A stretch of 64,000 bases of DNA from Actinomycetota bacterium (GTDB lineage: Bacteria; Actinomycetota; Geothermincolia; Geothermincolales; RBG-13-55-18), in NCBI GenBank assembly GCA_014360685.1, contig JACIXB010000015.1, positions 1-64,000 on the forward strand, given 5' to 3'. This document shows positions 25,532-34,760 of the stretch, one piece after another; positions within the stretch are counted from its first letter, which is position 1, and each line of letters opens with the position of its first letter. The position numbers were made by a program, and so were the translations under genes. Under the pieces are notes generated by a model, which worked only from the letters and a program-made list of their open reading frames with translations, made no database searches and had not been told where the DNA came from.

Positions 25532-27169
25532 TCACTCCTTCCAGGCCCTCTCCCGCATCAGCCTGGACAACCTCTCCGCCTGTTCCCGGTCGAGGGTGGA
25601 CGGGTCGAGGTCCTCTTCCCCGGTGTAAAAGCGGGCGTCGGCCACCTGGTTGGGATCCAGGAGGGCGGATACTTCCCGCTGCCACCTGGCATAATCTCCC
25701 TGCAGGGGGCTGAAGAGCTTGCGCATCACGGGGTCGAAGTTGAAGCCCTGCTCCATGCAGTCCTCGATGGCGGCCAGGGCGAAGTCCAGGCTCAAGGGGA
25801 CGATGCTCTCCGTGTGGCGGCGGTTCCGCGGGTCATAGGCGAATATCTCCTCGCAGTGGGCATAGGCGCTGTTCTCGTAGAGGGTCATCCAAGCGCAGTC
25901 CCCCATGTCGTCCAGGATGGCCTCCCGGTCTATCCACTTCTCCTTGATGCCCTGGGCCTGCTCCATATAACGGGTGAGCACCTCCCAGGTCTCGTCCTTG
26001 GGCCATCCGGTGGAGAACTGCCCCCCGGCGCGGTAGATGAGGGGGATGATGGTGGCCCGGATGAAGTTCATCCAGAACATACTACCCAGGGTGGGCACCC
26101 CGTGGAAAAGCTCCAGGGAGACGCCGCCATGGCGGGTGAGGATCTCCCGGAGCGCGCCTTCCTGGTAGGCCATCTCCCGCGGCGTCTCCGCGGCCAGGAC
26201 CACCATGAGGAGATACTTTAAGGTGTCCCTGAGGATGGACCTCAGAGCGTGCCTTCCCCGCAGGTTCTTCAGAAGATGCGGAAGGATGCACAGGAGATAG
26301 CCCGCCGTGGAGGACTTGCTCACCACGTACCCGATCTCCGCCTCTCCCAGGTCGTAACCGGCCTGGTTGAAGGAGCGGAGGTCGGGGAAGAAGCATATGT
26401 GAAAGCGGAGGTTCTCCGGAACCGGAGCCGAGAAGTCGAGAAGCGTACCTCTACCCCGCGTCTCCATCGGACCCGGCCAGTGAAACAGCTTCAGGGCCGC
26501 CCGCGTGTAGATGCCGTTGCCGCTCATGGCGCCCACGTAACCGCGCATGACGCCCCGCAGGGAGGGGCCGGGGCCGTCACCGCAGAACCAGCCCAGGCCC
26601 GAGCCCAGGGAACCGGTTCGGAGCAGGCTACCGTCGGGAAGCACCCATTCCACCCCCAGGAGGTTGCGGGGGCTGTAGCTCATGTACTGCCCGTCCCAGC
26701 CCACTCCCCAGCAGGCGGTGGCGCTGGCCAAGGGGGAGCAGGCGGGACCGGCCCCGATGATGTGGGTGTTCAGGCCCCTCTTCATGGCCTCCGCCTGCAG
26801 CTGGGCCCCGCTCACGTAGGGCTCCACCACGGCGTACATGTTCTTCTCGTCCAACTCCAGGATGCGGTCCATGCGGCGCAGGTCCACCTGAACCACGCCC
26901 TCCCCTGTGGGACCGGCGTGGGCCCCCCAGCCGGTGCTGAAGGCCTTGAACCTCAAGCCGTGCCGGTTGCATATCCTCACCACCTGCTGGACCTCCTCGG
27001 TGCTGGAGGGCAGCACAACGGCCAAGGGCCTCGGCAACCATATCTCGGGGTCGGTGTTGAAGGAGGGCTGCCAGGCGTAACCGTCCAGGACGGTGGGTTC
27101 CTTGGAAACATTTTCCGGTCCCAGGGCTTCTTCCAGTTCCTGGTAAGCAGGCCGGGGGATGTCTTCCAT
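25532..27169 (-). CDS. FAD-binding (PCMH/VAO-type) oxidoreductase, paralogue 2
   Basis: A 545-residue paralogue of the flavoenzyme at 21621-23225, with the same FAD-domain motifs (RPLAVVLPSSTEEVQQVV, FSTGWGAHAGPTGEG) and the same CGDGPGPSLRGVMRG block. The C-terminal substrate half differs more, so the two probably act on different compounds. The start is placed at ATG 27169, six bases after GGAGG; the adjacent ATG at 27172 has only a 3-nt spacer. The gene overlaps the context of a hypothetical accessory gene downstream and lies near two ferredoxin or electron-transfer genes. The reaction is not known. Confidence 0.82.
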   Translation of the reverse strand: MEDIPRPAYQELEEALGPENVSKEPTVLDGYAWQPSFNTDPEIWLPRPLAVVLPSSTEEVQQVVRICNRHGLRFKAFSTGWGAHAGPTGEGVVQVDLRRMDRILELDEKNMYAVVEPYVSGAQLQAEAMKRGLNTHIIGAGPACSPLASATACWGVGWDGQYMSYSPRNLLGVEWVLPDGSLLRTGSLGSGLGWFCGDGPGPSLRGVMRGYVGAMSGNGIYTRAALKLFHWPGPMETRGRGTLLDFSAPVPENLRFHICFFPDLRSFNQAGYDLGEAEIGYVVSKSSTAGYLLCILPHLLKNLRGRHALRSILRDTLKYLLMVVLAAETPREMAYQEGALREILTRHGGVSLELFHGVPTLGSMFWMNFIRATIIPLIYRAGGQFSTGWPKDETWEVLTRYMEQAQGIKEKWIDREAILDDMGDCAWMTLYENSAYAHCEEIFAYDPRNRRHTESIVPLSLDFALAAIEDCMEQGFNFDPVMRKLFSPLQGDYARWQREVSALLDPNQVADARFYTGEEDLDPSTLDREQAERLSRLMRERAWKE

Positions 27170-27390
27170 CATGCACCTCCGCTCCCTCACCGCGGACCGG
27201 CCCGTGCTTTTTTCGGCCACGCGTCAGGCTCGCGGCGGATCCGAAAACATGCTCCGAGACAGCTTAAAATCCAGTTTACAGGCTGCTCGGGAAGGTGTCC
27301 ACTGTTGTCACGGCCCGGGCAAGCGGCTATCGCGGCGGCACGGTTCCCTGAACCTGATCACTTGGTCTGAGCGGGGAGCGCGGGCTGGCC

Positions 27391-28182
27391 TCAGGAGAAG
27401 TTCTGGGTGATATAGACTTCGCCGTCGTCGTCCACCCACACACCGATGCCCTCGCGGGAGAAAGGGGTGAGGATGTTCTCCCGGTGCCCGGGGCTCTCCA
27501 TCCAGCCGTCCACCGTCGTGTCCGCCAGGTTTTCCAGGGTGAAGTAAGAGTAGGAGAGGATCTCTCCCGTGTTCCGGTCGTAGGTGTAAGATTCTACCAC
27601 GTTGCCCAGGAAGAGGTTCTCGCCACCCTGGTACACCACGTCGCCCACCCTGGTGGTACGGTTGTAACCATGCTCCCTGTAACGGTCGGCGAAATCCTTC
27701 CCCTCGGGGCTCACGTGGTCAAAGTAATCCCTTGCCGCCATGTCCCGGCTGTGTTCCAGGGCTATGCCCGCCAGGAGGTCATCCCAGGCCAGGGTGGCCA
27801 GGCCGTGCTGCGCCCGGACGTCGTTTATACGGGCGTGGATCATCAAGGCCAACTCCCGGGATCTCTCCCGGAAAAAGGCGATGCGTTCCTCCTTTTCCTC
27901 TTCCAGGGCCGCGGAGGCACGGAGCCCCCGCGGCTCCTGCGCCTGTTCCTCGGTCACCCTCTCCACGCGGAACTCGAGGGGCACCTCCTCCCGGCTCCGA
28001 GAAACCGGGAGGCAACCGCAACCGGGGCTCATAAAAATGCCCGCTACCAAAAGGAGGGCGAGGGCAAGAGCCAGGCGCGGCGCCGCCCAGCGCCATCGCC
28101 CCGCGAGGCGGCGGGGGGCAGGCCGCCTTCCTGCCCGGCGTATCCTGGGGGTATTTCCCCTTCCCCAAAGGCTCCTTCCCAT
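27391..28182 (-). CDS. Secreted CAP-domain (SCP/PR1, YkwD-like) protein
   Basis: A 263-residue exported protein. A very basic N-terminus is followed by a hydrophobic helix (LALALALLLVAGIFM) and a Cys-rich SPGCGC segment that may be a lipobox-like cleavage site. A charged linker of about 50 residues leads to the CAP domain: ARINDVRAQHGLATLAWDD, HSRDMAARDYFDHVSPEG and GWMESPGHRENIL, ending in VYITQNF. Bacterial CAP proteins are extracellular and mostly of unknown activity. ATG 28182 has GGGAG six bases upstream and is preferred over 28188. It is the last gene of this minus-strand run. Confidence 0.88.
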   Translation of the reverse strand: MGRSLWGRGNTPRIRRAGRRPAPRRLAGRWRWAAPRLALALALLLVAGIFMSPGCGCLPVSRSREEVPLEFRVERVTEEQAQEPRGLRASAALEEEKEERIAFFRERSRELALMIHARINDVRAQHGLATLAWDDLLAGIALEHSRDMAARDYFDHVSPEGKDFADRYREHGYNRTTRVGDVVYQGGENLFLGNVVESYTYDRNTGEILSYSYFTLENLADTTVDGWMESPGHRENILTPFSREGIGVWVDDDGEVYITQNFS

Positions 28183-28188
28183 CACCAT

Positions 28189-28839
28189 CTCCCAGCGAAG
28201 TCCTGTTTACCTCGTCTCCGGGTGCTCGCTTTAAGAGCGGATAGACCGGAGATCATCGCAACGGCATTCTTTTCCCGGCACCGCGGTCTTGGCCATATCC
28301 TCCCCGGCGGAGCGCATGCTCCCGGTGGGCTTGCGGCCGCTCCCCCACGGCCATGAAGAGGCGCGGCCGACCCGCCATTCCACGCTCCCCACCCCGGACC
28401 GTGGGGCCAGTTACCTCGGAACCACGTTCCGGTTCTCCCGGCCCTGGATCCGGTCTCCCGGCAAGAGCATCCGGCTTATATATAACATAAATGCCACACG
28501 AGCCCCGTGGCATGTATGTCCCGGATCTCCTCGCGTCACGGCGGCCCGGGCCACCCGGCATCGGTGAACGGCCCCGGCTCTTTCTTCCATCCAGCCCTCC
28601 ACCATGGTGGAGGCCGACGGGTATCGGTTGGAGACGCGTTCCATTGCATGGTGCGGAGCGGGATGCGCTCGGGCTTCGGGAAAAGCCATCCCTCCCATGG
28701 GGACCAAAGCAGGTAATGGCCGAGGCAGTCAAAACCCAGGGGTTCAGTTGGGGCTCGATCCCGCGCCCCGTCTTGCGAACCGGGAATGAAGCCGTGTTAG
28801 TATGATAAACGGAGTCACATCCCGGAAAGGAGTGGACCC
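28189..28839. other. 651-bp stretch between divergent genes
   Basis: No coding sequence is supported. Promoters for the CAP gene (minus) and the YkgJ-like gene (plus) should lie here. TATATATAA near 28477 and TATGAT near 28801 are AT-rich candidates without convincing -35 boxes. Confidence 0.35.
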
Positions 28840-29079
28840 TTGGAATGCCGCAGATGCGGGGCGTGCTGCATCGCCCTCTCCATCTCCACCTTGAACAAGC
28901 CCGCGGGAGCAAGGTGCCCGTATCTCAGCCCGGAAAACCTGTGTTCCCTGTGGGGGAAGCCGGAACGGCCGGATGTCTGTTCGGCTTTCCGGCCCGATCC
29001 CCTCTTCTGCGGTTCGAGTTTCGAGGAAGCCCTGGAGATCATGGCGGCCCTGGAAAGGGAAACCGGGTCGGGGGCCTAA
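28840..29079 (+). CDS. YkgJ-family cysteine-cluster protein
   Basis: A 79-residue protein with the family's metal-binding Cys pattern: ECRRCGACC at the start, then CPYLSPENLCSLW and PDVCSAFRPDPLFC. YkgJ-like proteins are predicted zinc or iron-sulfur chelators of unknown role. The start is TTG at 28840 with AAGGAG seven bases upstream. The protein is on the short side for the family but the Cys set appears complete. Confidence 0.75.
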   Translation: MECRRCGACCIALSISTLNKPAGARCPYLSPENLCSLWGKPERPDVCSAFRPDPLFCGSSFEEALEIMAALERETGSGA

Positions 29080-29179
29080 AAGCGGGCGCTCGTCCAGGCG
29101 TCCCCTCCAACGGTCAACCGGGGATTCTCGATTACGCGTATTCCCCGGTCGAGATCGCGGGGAACGACGTGAGGGCAAT

Positions 29180-29332
29180 GCGCCGGAGGGGAGGGTCGAG
29201 GCGGACCGAGGGCGAGCTGCGCGTGGCGCCCGGTGCGGGGAGCGGCGCCGTCCCGCTACCGTGAATCCCCGTTTTCGCCCGTTTCCCGCGATAGTAACGA
29301 GGTCGGCGCGCCGGAGGGGAGGGTCAAGGCGG
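29180..29332. repeat. 25-bp near-identical direct repeat upstream of the SGNH gene
   Basis: Copies at 29180-29204 and 29308-29332 (GCGCCGGAGGGGAGGGTC and following) differ at one base. The second copy supplies the ribosome-binding region of the SGNH hydrolase, so the first may be a duplicated 5' flank. The DNA between holds no recognised gene. Confidence 0.6.
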
Positions 29333-29333
29333 C

Positions 29334-30059
29334 GTGAAAGCAAGAAGGCTGCTGGTGGTGGGTGACAGCCTGGCGGGCGGGTTCCCTCACCTCTGTTTTC
29401 CATCCCTCCTGGCCAGCCTGGAACCGACCTGGGAGATAACCGTGAGCGCCAGGGGCGGCGACACCCTGCTGGGCGCGGGGAACCGCCTGGCGGGGCTCCT
29501 CGCGGGCGACCGGCCGGAGGTCGTCCTCCTCGAGGCGGGGGCCAACGACCTCCTCCTGCCCCACCTTGAGAGAAGGGGGGGTTCTTGGAAGATGCTGGCA
29601 AGGAAGCTCGTCTCTCGGGGGAGCATACCAGCCAATCACCCGGAGGCCTTTCGTTCCCTCCTGGAAAGAATCACCAGAACGGCTTTGCGGGGGTCGCGCC
29701 TGGTCGTCCTGGCCACCATTCCCTGCCTTGGCGAGGACCTCCGCTCCCCCCTCAACCGTCGCCGGGAGGAATACAACCACGTCATCGCGGAAACGGCCGG
29801 GGGTACCGGAGCCGGGCTGGCCGACCTGGCCGAGCCCTACGAACGGGAATTGCATGGCCTGGAAAACCCCTCGCCCTACCTTTTGGGCCGTTTCTCCGAC
29901 GCCTTCCTGGATCCCCTTCGTTCCTTGACTCCCCGCGCGGCCTTCCAGCTCAGCGGCAGGCGGGGACTCGTCTTGACCATTGACGGAGTGCACCCCAACC
30001 CCCGGGGAGCGCGCCTCATGGCGGACACGGTAGCGGCGGTGTTGCGCCGAACGACTTAG
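29334..30059 (+). CDS. SGNH/GDSL-type hydrolase
   Basis: A 241-residue cytosolic protein with the SGNH blocks: VVGDSLAGGFPH (nucleophile Ser in GDSL-like context), the Gly block near SARGGDTL, EAGANDLL (block III Asn), and DGVHPNPRGARLMA (catalytic Asp and His). Such enzymes cleave ester or thioester bonds of acyl or acetyl groups. No signal peptide is visible. The start is GTG 29334. It stands between a YkgJ-like gene and an acyl-CoA synthetase, so an acyl-ester substrate is plausible but unproven. Confidence 0.87.
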   Translation: MKARRLLVVGDSLAGGFPHLCFPSLLASLEPTWEITVSARGGDTLLGAGNRLAGLLAGDRPEVVLLEAGANDLLLPHLERRGGSWKMLARKLVSRGSIPANHPEAFRSLLERITRTALRGSRLVVLATIPCLGEDLRSPLNRRREEYNHVIAETAGGTGAGLADLAEPYERELHGLENPSPYLLGRFSDAFLDPLRSLTPRAAFQLSGRRGLVLTIDGVHPNPRGARLMADTVAAVLRRTT

Positions 30060-30508
30060 GCCATCACACCGGAAAGTCAGGGCGGAGGCCCCCCGCAAGA
30101 GCCGCGCGGGAAGGTGGCGGGGATTTATACCGGCCCTTGGATGGAGCGAATACGCAGGGTATACGTCTTGGCTTACCCCTTCCAAAAATCGGGTATACTT
30201 ACGCTATGGGGATGGTCGACGACGGCACGAGGTTGGACGGCCTTCGGATGGATCGCTTCTGCCGACTTTTAACCGGTGTACGGAGGTATCGCGCGGGAAG
30301 AGCTGTTTCCGGCCGCACCGCAACACCGGAGGCAAGGGGAACGGGCTGCCGCCTTCCTCTTCGTATATAAAGACCGGCGCACAAGGCGAAGCTCCGTCCC
30401 CCGGGAAAGGCGTGAACCCCCGGGTCGCGCGGGTGAAATGAATAGAAGACAAGGTCTGAATGGAAGACAAGGTCTGCCCACGGTGTAATGTCTGGGGAGG
30501 GAGAGGCC
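30060..30508. other. 449-bp spacer with a 17-bp tandem repeat
   Basis: Two copies of a 17-bp sequence (ATRGAAGACAAGGTCTG) lie at 30442-30458 and 30460-30476, each containing a small AGAC-AAG-GTCT palindrome, 33 bp before the acyl-CoA synthetase start. TATACT near 30193 is a possible -10. No gene is supported. Confidence 0.45.
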
Positions 30509-32374
30509 ATGACGGTCAAGGCGGAAAAGAACTTCCGGGAGCTGCTGCGCGCCCTGCCCCCCGCGCTGCGCATGGAGGAGGCCAAGGGGCTGGGCAGGAC
30601 TTTCCGGGAACAGTGGGGAGGGCCCAAGAACACCCGGCGCATCGTGTACCGCATCTTCACCGGCGGAAGGGGTTTGCTCTCCAACCTCAAGGACCTGGGG
30701 AAGATGAAGGTGGGACGCATCATCCCCAACTGGATCCTGGGCATGTGGGACACCTTCCCGGAACGGGAAGCGGTGGTGGACGGGGATAAGCGGTACACCT
30801 TCGGAGAGCTCAAGGAGCGGGTGTTACGCCTGGCCAACGCCCTGCAGTCCCTGGGACTCCAACCCAGGGACACGGCGGGAGTGATGCTGCACAACAGCGC
30901 CGAGTTCCTGGAGGTCATGTGCGCCAGCAGCCTCATCGGGGTGGTCAACCCGTTCGTCAACTGGCACCTGCGCGGCGAGGAGCTAGTGAAGACCGTCAAC
31001 CTCCGAAGCCCCAAGGTGCTGGTCTTGGACGCCGAATTCTCCGAGGAGATAGAGCGCGTCCGCGGAAAGCTGGAGGGCGTCCGCCACCTGGTCATGGTGG
31101 GGGATGGCGAAACCGCCGGAAAGGACGTCCTCCCCTACGAGGAGCTGCTGGCTTCCCGGCCTGCCGCCATGCCCGAGGTCAACTTCATGGTCTCCTTCAA
31201 CCCCTACACCGGGGGCACCACGGGGATACCCAAGAGTTCCAACCTCTTCGACAGCCTGGGGTACATGCTCTCCGACCTTGCCGAGCCTCCCCGGGCCACC
31301 CTCAAGGAGTTCGCGCGCTACAACTTCCTGGCCTTCAGCTACTTGTACTGGTTCGGGGGTGAGCGCATTCACGACCCGGTCACCGGGAACATACGCACCC
31401 TCATCGTCACCCCCCTCTACCACGCGGGAACCGCCGTTGGTTGGTCCCCCTTCTTCCTCCTGGGAGCCACGGCGGTGATCATGCGCAAGTTCGACGCCGA
31501 GGAGTTCCTGCGCCTCATCGAAAAAGAGAGGATAAACTGGACCTTCGTGGCCCCCACAATCCTGCAGCGGGTACTGGCCCTGCCCGAGGAGGTGAAGAGC
31601 CGCTACGACCTTTCCTCCATGCGTTCCATCATTTGCGCCGCCGCGCCTTGCCCGCCGGAGGTCAAGCAGGCCACCAACGAGCTCTTCGTACGCCAGGGCG
31701 CGCCCGGTCCCGTGTTCGGGGAATACTACGGGAGCGCGGAGACGGCCATCATCACCGTGCTCCTCCCCGAGGATTACCGGGAGAACCCAAAACGGCTTTC
31801 AAGCGTGGGAAAAGCGCGTTGCGGGGACTTGCGCATCTACATCGAGGAGGAGGGTCGCTGGGCTCAACCCGGCGAGGTGGGCAAGGTCATGGGCCGCACC
31901 GCTTCCACCCTGGCCCTGCGCTACCCGGGATCGGAGGAGCGGCTCCACGAGTCCATCCGCCTCATCGACGGCCAGGAGTGGTACGACGACGGCCTGCTGG
32001 GATACCTGGACGAGGACGGCTTTCTGTACCTCACGGGAAGGGTAAAGGAGATGATCATCTCCGGCGGGGTCAATATCTACCCCCTGGAGATAGAGGAGGT
32101 CATCCTCCGCCATCCCGCCGTATTCGACGTGGCGGTGGTGCGGCTCCCCCACCCCGACCTGGGGGAGGTCCCCGTGGCCTGCGTGCAACTCCACCAGGGG
32201 AAAGCGGCCACCGAGGAGGAGATCATCGAGTTCTGCAAGCGGGAGGGATTATACGGATACAAGCTGCCGGCCAAGGTGGACTTCTTCGACGAGCTTCCCC
32301 GCCACATCGACGGCAAGATAATCAAGCGGGAGCTGGAGGAACGCTACTGGAAGGAAGCGGAAAGAAGGGGCTGA
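30509..32374 (+). CDS. Long-chain-type acyl-CoA synthetase (AMP-forming)
   Basis: A 621-residue adenylate-forming enzyme. The P-loop-like motif YTGGTTGIPKSS is at about 233-244, the FGEYYGSAETAII adenine motif is in the centre, GYLDEDGFLYLTGRVKEMI leads into the C-terminal domain, and the catalytic Lys lies in DGKIIKREL near the end. It activates a carboxylic acid to its acyl-CoA through an acyl-AMP. The insert after the P-loop is longer than in short-chain enzymes, which fits a fatty or aromatic acid, but the substrate is unknown. The ATG at 30509 follows GGGAGGGAGAGG. A thiolase gene follows 369 bp downstream on the same strand, suggesting fatty-acid or ketone-type catabolism. Confidence 0.9.
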   Translation: MTVKAEKNFRELLRALPPALRMEEAKGLGRTFREQWGGPKNTRRIVYRIFTGGRGLLSNLKDLGKMKVGRIIPNWILGMWDTFPEREAVVDGDKRYTFGELKERVLRLANALQSLGLQPRDTAGVMLHNSAEFLEVMCASSLIGVVNPFVNWHLRGEELVKTVNLRSPKVLVLDAEFSEEIERVRGKLEGVRHLVMVGDGETAGKDVLPYEELLASRPAAMPEVNFMVSFNPYTGGTTGIPKSSNLFDSLGYMLSDLAEPPRATLKEFARYNFLAFSYLYWFGGERIHDPVTGNIRTLIVTPLYHAGTAVGWSPFFLLGATAVIMRKFDAEEFLRLIEKERINWTFVAPTILQRVLALPEEVKSRYDLSSMRSIICAAAPCPPEVKQATNELFVRQGAPGPVFGEYYGSAETAIITVLLPEDYRENPKRLSSVGKARCGDLRIYIEEEGRWAQPGEVGKVMGRTASTLALRYPGSEERLHESIRLIDGQEWYDDGLLGYLDEDGFLYLTGRVKEMIISGGVNIYPLEIEEVILRHPAVFDVAVVRLPHPDLGEVPVACVQLHQGKAATEEEIIEFCKREGLYGYKLPAKVDFFDELPRHIDGKIIKRELEERYWKEAERRG

Positions 32375-32585
32375 GCCCCGCATATCCCGCCGGGGGATTT
32401 TTCGAAAGGCCGCTATGGCGCGCGGGGTTTGCCGCGGGGCGTGGAAAGATTGCAGGGACGTGCGAAGAAGGGGTTGAGCCCGGTTGCTCCCAATCCCGGG
32501 GACATACGTGGACATCCCCGAATGGCGTGAGGTCTTGTGAGCGGGAGGGCTGCATTGGAGAGAGGTGGCAAAAGGGGTTAAGCCC
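32367..32585. repeat. Three diverged ~105-bp repeat units with GGGGTTGAGCCC cores
   Basis: Cores at 32367-32379, 32470-32481 and 32574-32585 are spaced 103-104 bp apart. Each is a short imperfect palindrome preceded by AAGAAGG or CAAAAGG. The first overlaps the stop codon of the acyl-CoA synthetase. On the other strand they resemble the GGGGTCAGTCCCTTTCC element at 8321-8378. Confidence 0.5.
32384..32402 (+). terminator. Possible terminator after the acyl-CoA synthetase
   Basis: ATCCC and GGGAT form a 5-bp stem with loop GCCGG and run straight into TTTTT. The stem is short, so read-through toward the thiolase is possible. Confidence 0.4.
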
Positions 32586-32743
32586 GTTCTTCCCGGCCCG
32601 GGGAAACACGCGGAGGTTCCCGCGCCGCGGGAATCACTCGAAGAGCGAGGCCGGAACAGGTTGAAAGGATGGACCGGAAAGGCATAATGCCCCGCCACGG
32701 GCATTCCGGGAACCAAAAAGATCCGAAGTCCGGGAGGTGAAAG

Positions 32744-33985
32744 ATGCCGGAGCGTCTCAAGGAAGTGGTGGTGGTAGAGGCAGTTCGTACGCCCACCGGC
32801 AGGTCCGGTTGGGCGGGGGCGGCGAAGGGAGGGGTCTTCGCCAATGTTTCCGCCCAGCACTTGCTGGCTACGGCGCTGCGCGGCCTGGTGAACAGGGTAA
32901 TGGAAAAGTCCTCCTCCTTCGATCCCCGTGAGATAGAGGACGTGGCCGTTGGCTGCCTCAGCCAGATCGGGGAACAGGGCCTGAACGTGGGAAGGATAGG
33001 CGTGCTGGCCGCCGACCTCCCCGACGAGGTGGCGGGTTGGACGGTGAACCGCTACTGCAACGCCGGCCTGCAGGCCATCAATTCACAGGCCCACGCCCTG
33101 ATGTGCGGAGCAGGTGATATAGCCATCGCCGCCGGGGTGGAGAGCATGAGCCATTACGCCATGGGCTCCGACTTCATGGTCGCGGGACAGGCCGGTCTTC
33201 CCGCCGCCCTCCACCCCCGGGCCGTGGAACGGGGAGCCCTCAATCCCATGGGGGTCAGCGCCCAGATGGTGGCCGACCGCTACGAACTCGCCCGCGAGGA
33301 CATGGACCGCTTCGGCCTATGGAGCCACCAGAAGGCGGTGCGGGCCATGCGCGAGGAGGAATGGTACCGCAAGAGGATAGTCCCCGTGGAGATCGAGGAC
33401 CAGGGAGGCACCCGCCTGGTGGACCGCGACGAGCCTCCCCGCGAGCAGGCCCTGGACGACCCGGAGGCCGCCTACGCCAAGATGGCCTCCCTCCCTCCCC
33501 GCTTCAAGGAGGGGGGCACGGTCACCGCGGGTAACTCCTCGGCCATCGTGGACGGGGCCGCGGCGGTCATGCTCATGACCGCGGAAAAGGCCGAAAGGTT
33601 GGGCCTGGAGCCGCTGGCGCGTATCGTGTCCACCGCCGTGGCCGGCTCCGAGCCCCTCATCATGCTCCTGGGTCCTATACCGGCCATGCGCAAGGCCCTG
33701 GACCGGGCGGGGATAACCATGGATGATGTGGATGTCTTCGAGCCCAACGAGGCCTTCGCCTCCCCGGTGCTGGCCTTCTGCAAGGAATTCGGGTTGGACT
33801 TCGACGACCCGCGCATCAATCCCACCGGGGGCGCCATCGCCATAGGCCACCCCATAGGCTGCTCGGGGGTCCTCTACTTCACGGAGATGGTGCACTGGAT
33901 GGCCCGCCACGGCCTGAAGTACGGGCTGCAGACCCTGTGTGGGGGCGGAGGGGTGGGTATCGCCACGGTCGTGGACCGTCCATGA
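32744..33985 (+). CDS. Thiolase (acetyl-CoA C-acyltransferase)
   Basis: A 413-residue thiolase. The nucleophilic Cys105 is in NRYCNAGLQAI, slightly different from the usual CxSG. The catalytic His is in GGAIAIGHPIGCSG near 369, and the second Cys is in LQTLCGGGGVGIATV near 399. The enzyme either splits 3-ketoacyl-CoA with CoA or condenses two acetyl-CoA molecules. The long GYRE-type loop insert resembles degradative FadA-like thiolases. It sits downstream of an acyl-CoA synthetase and no other beta-oxidation genes are adjacent. Start ATG 32744 follows GGGAGGTG. Confidence 0.92.
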   Translation: MPERLKEVVVVEAVRTPTGRSGWAGAAKGGVFANVSAQHLLATALRGLVNRVMEKSSSFDPREIEDVAVGCLSQIGEQGLNVGRIGVLAADLPDEVAGWTVNRYCNAGLQAINSQAHALMCGAGDIAIAAGVESMSHYAMGSDFMVAGQAGLPAALHPRAVERGALNPMGVSAQMVADRYELAREDMDRFGLWSHQKAVRAMREEEWYRKRIVPVEIEDQGGTRLVDRDEPPREQALDDPEAAYAKMASLPPRFKEGGTVTAGNSSAIVDGAAAVMLMTAEKAERLGLEPLARIVSTAVAGSEPLIMLLGPIPAMRKALDRAGITMDDVDVFEPNEAFASPVLAFCKEFGLDFDDPRINPTGGAIAIGHPIGCSGVLYFTEMVHWMARHGLKYGLQTLCGGGGVGIATVVDRP

Positions 33986-34274
33986 CCGTTTCCCGAGCCC
34001 CGCGAACCGGTCTCCCGCTCCCCGCTGCCCCTGATGAGAGGTGATGCCGGAGGCGCCGCGGGCGAACGCCCTTCATTTCGGGTCCCGTTCCCATTGACTC
34101 CCATCCCGCGCGCTGCGGACGGATCCGGAAAAGCCGCCGGGAAAAAGTGGGGCCCATAGGCTATCGCGGCCGCCCCTTTTGATAACCGAAAAAACGGGAA
34201 CCTGAAACGGGAACCGCCCAAGGGCCCGCGGTACCGCGTTCTCCACTTCCCGCAAGGCCGGGAGAGGCGAGGGC

Positions 34275-34610
34275 TCAGAACTCCCCGTGGTAGGAACAGG
34301 AGATGGTGGGCGGCGAGTCCCCTCCGCCTGTGAAGGTGTAGGAGTCCGGTGTGCCCACCTCCGGGCATACCGGGACCTTTTCCATGAACTCCGGGACGAG
34401 ATCGCCCACGGAAGTAGGGTAGGAACCGTAATGCGCGTTGTAGGCCCCGGCCGCGGACTTCATGGCCCTCACGTTGGCTTGGCACACCTTCTCCGCGGCG
34501 TTCTCCCGAGCGCTCACGAAAACCGGCACCGCCACGCCCACCAATATCCCCATGATGAGGATGACGATCATGAGCTCGATGAGCGTGAATCCCTTCTCCC
34601 GCGGATTCAT
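34275..34610 (-). CDS. Type IV pilin-like/pseudopilin protein
   Basis: A 111-residue protein with a perfect class III signal: short charged leader MNPREKG, then FTLIELMIVILIMGILVGVA, with Glu at position 5 after the predicted cleavage site. The short C-terminal globular part carries two Cys residues in VCPE and SCSYHG. Such proteins are cut by prepilin peptidase and assembled in a pilus or type II secretion pseudopilus. No pilus assembly genes are nearby, so it is an orphan. The start at 34610 has AGGAG immediately upstream, tighter than usual. Confidence 0.85.
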   Translation of the reverse strand: MNPREKGFTLIELMIVILIMGILVGVAVPVFVSARENAAEKVCQANVRAMKSAAGAYNAHYGSYPTSVGDLVPEFMEKVPVCPEVGTPDSYTFTGGGDSPPTISCSYHGEF

Positions 34611-34760
34611 CTCCTATCCCCGCATGCGGTCGCCCCGGGGGGCAACGCCTGACACCACAAGACTGGATATCGACAAGACAGAGTCACAAGATAAGCTATT
34701 GGCGTGCGTTTTGTTCGCCAATCCCGCCGTTAGCGACGCACAAGTTCACGCGAGGCCTTC

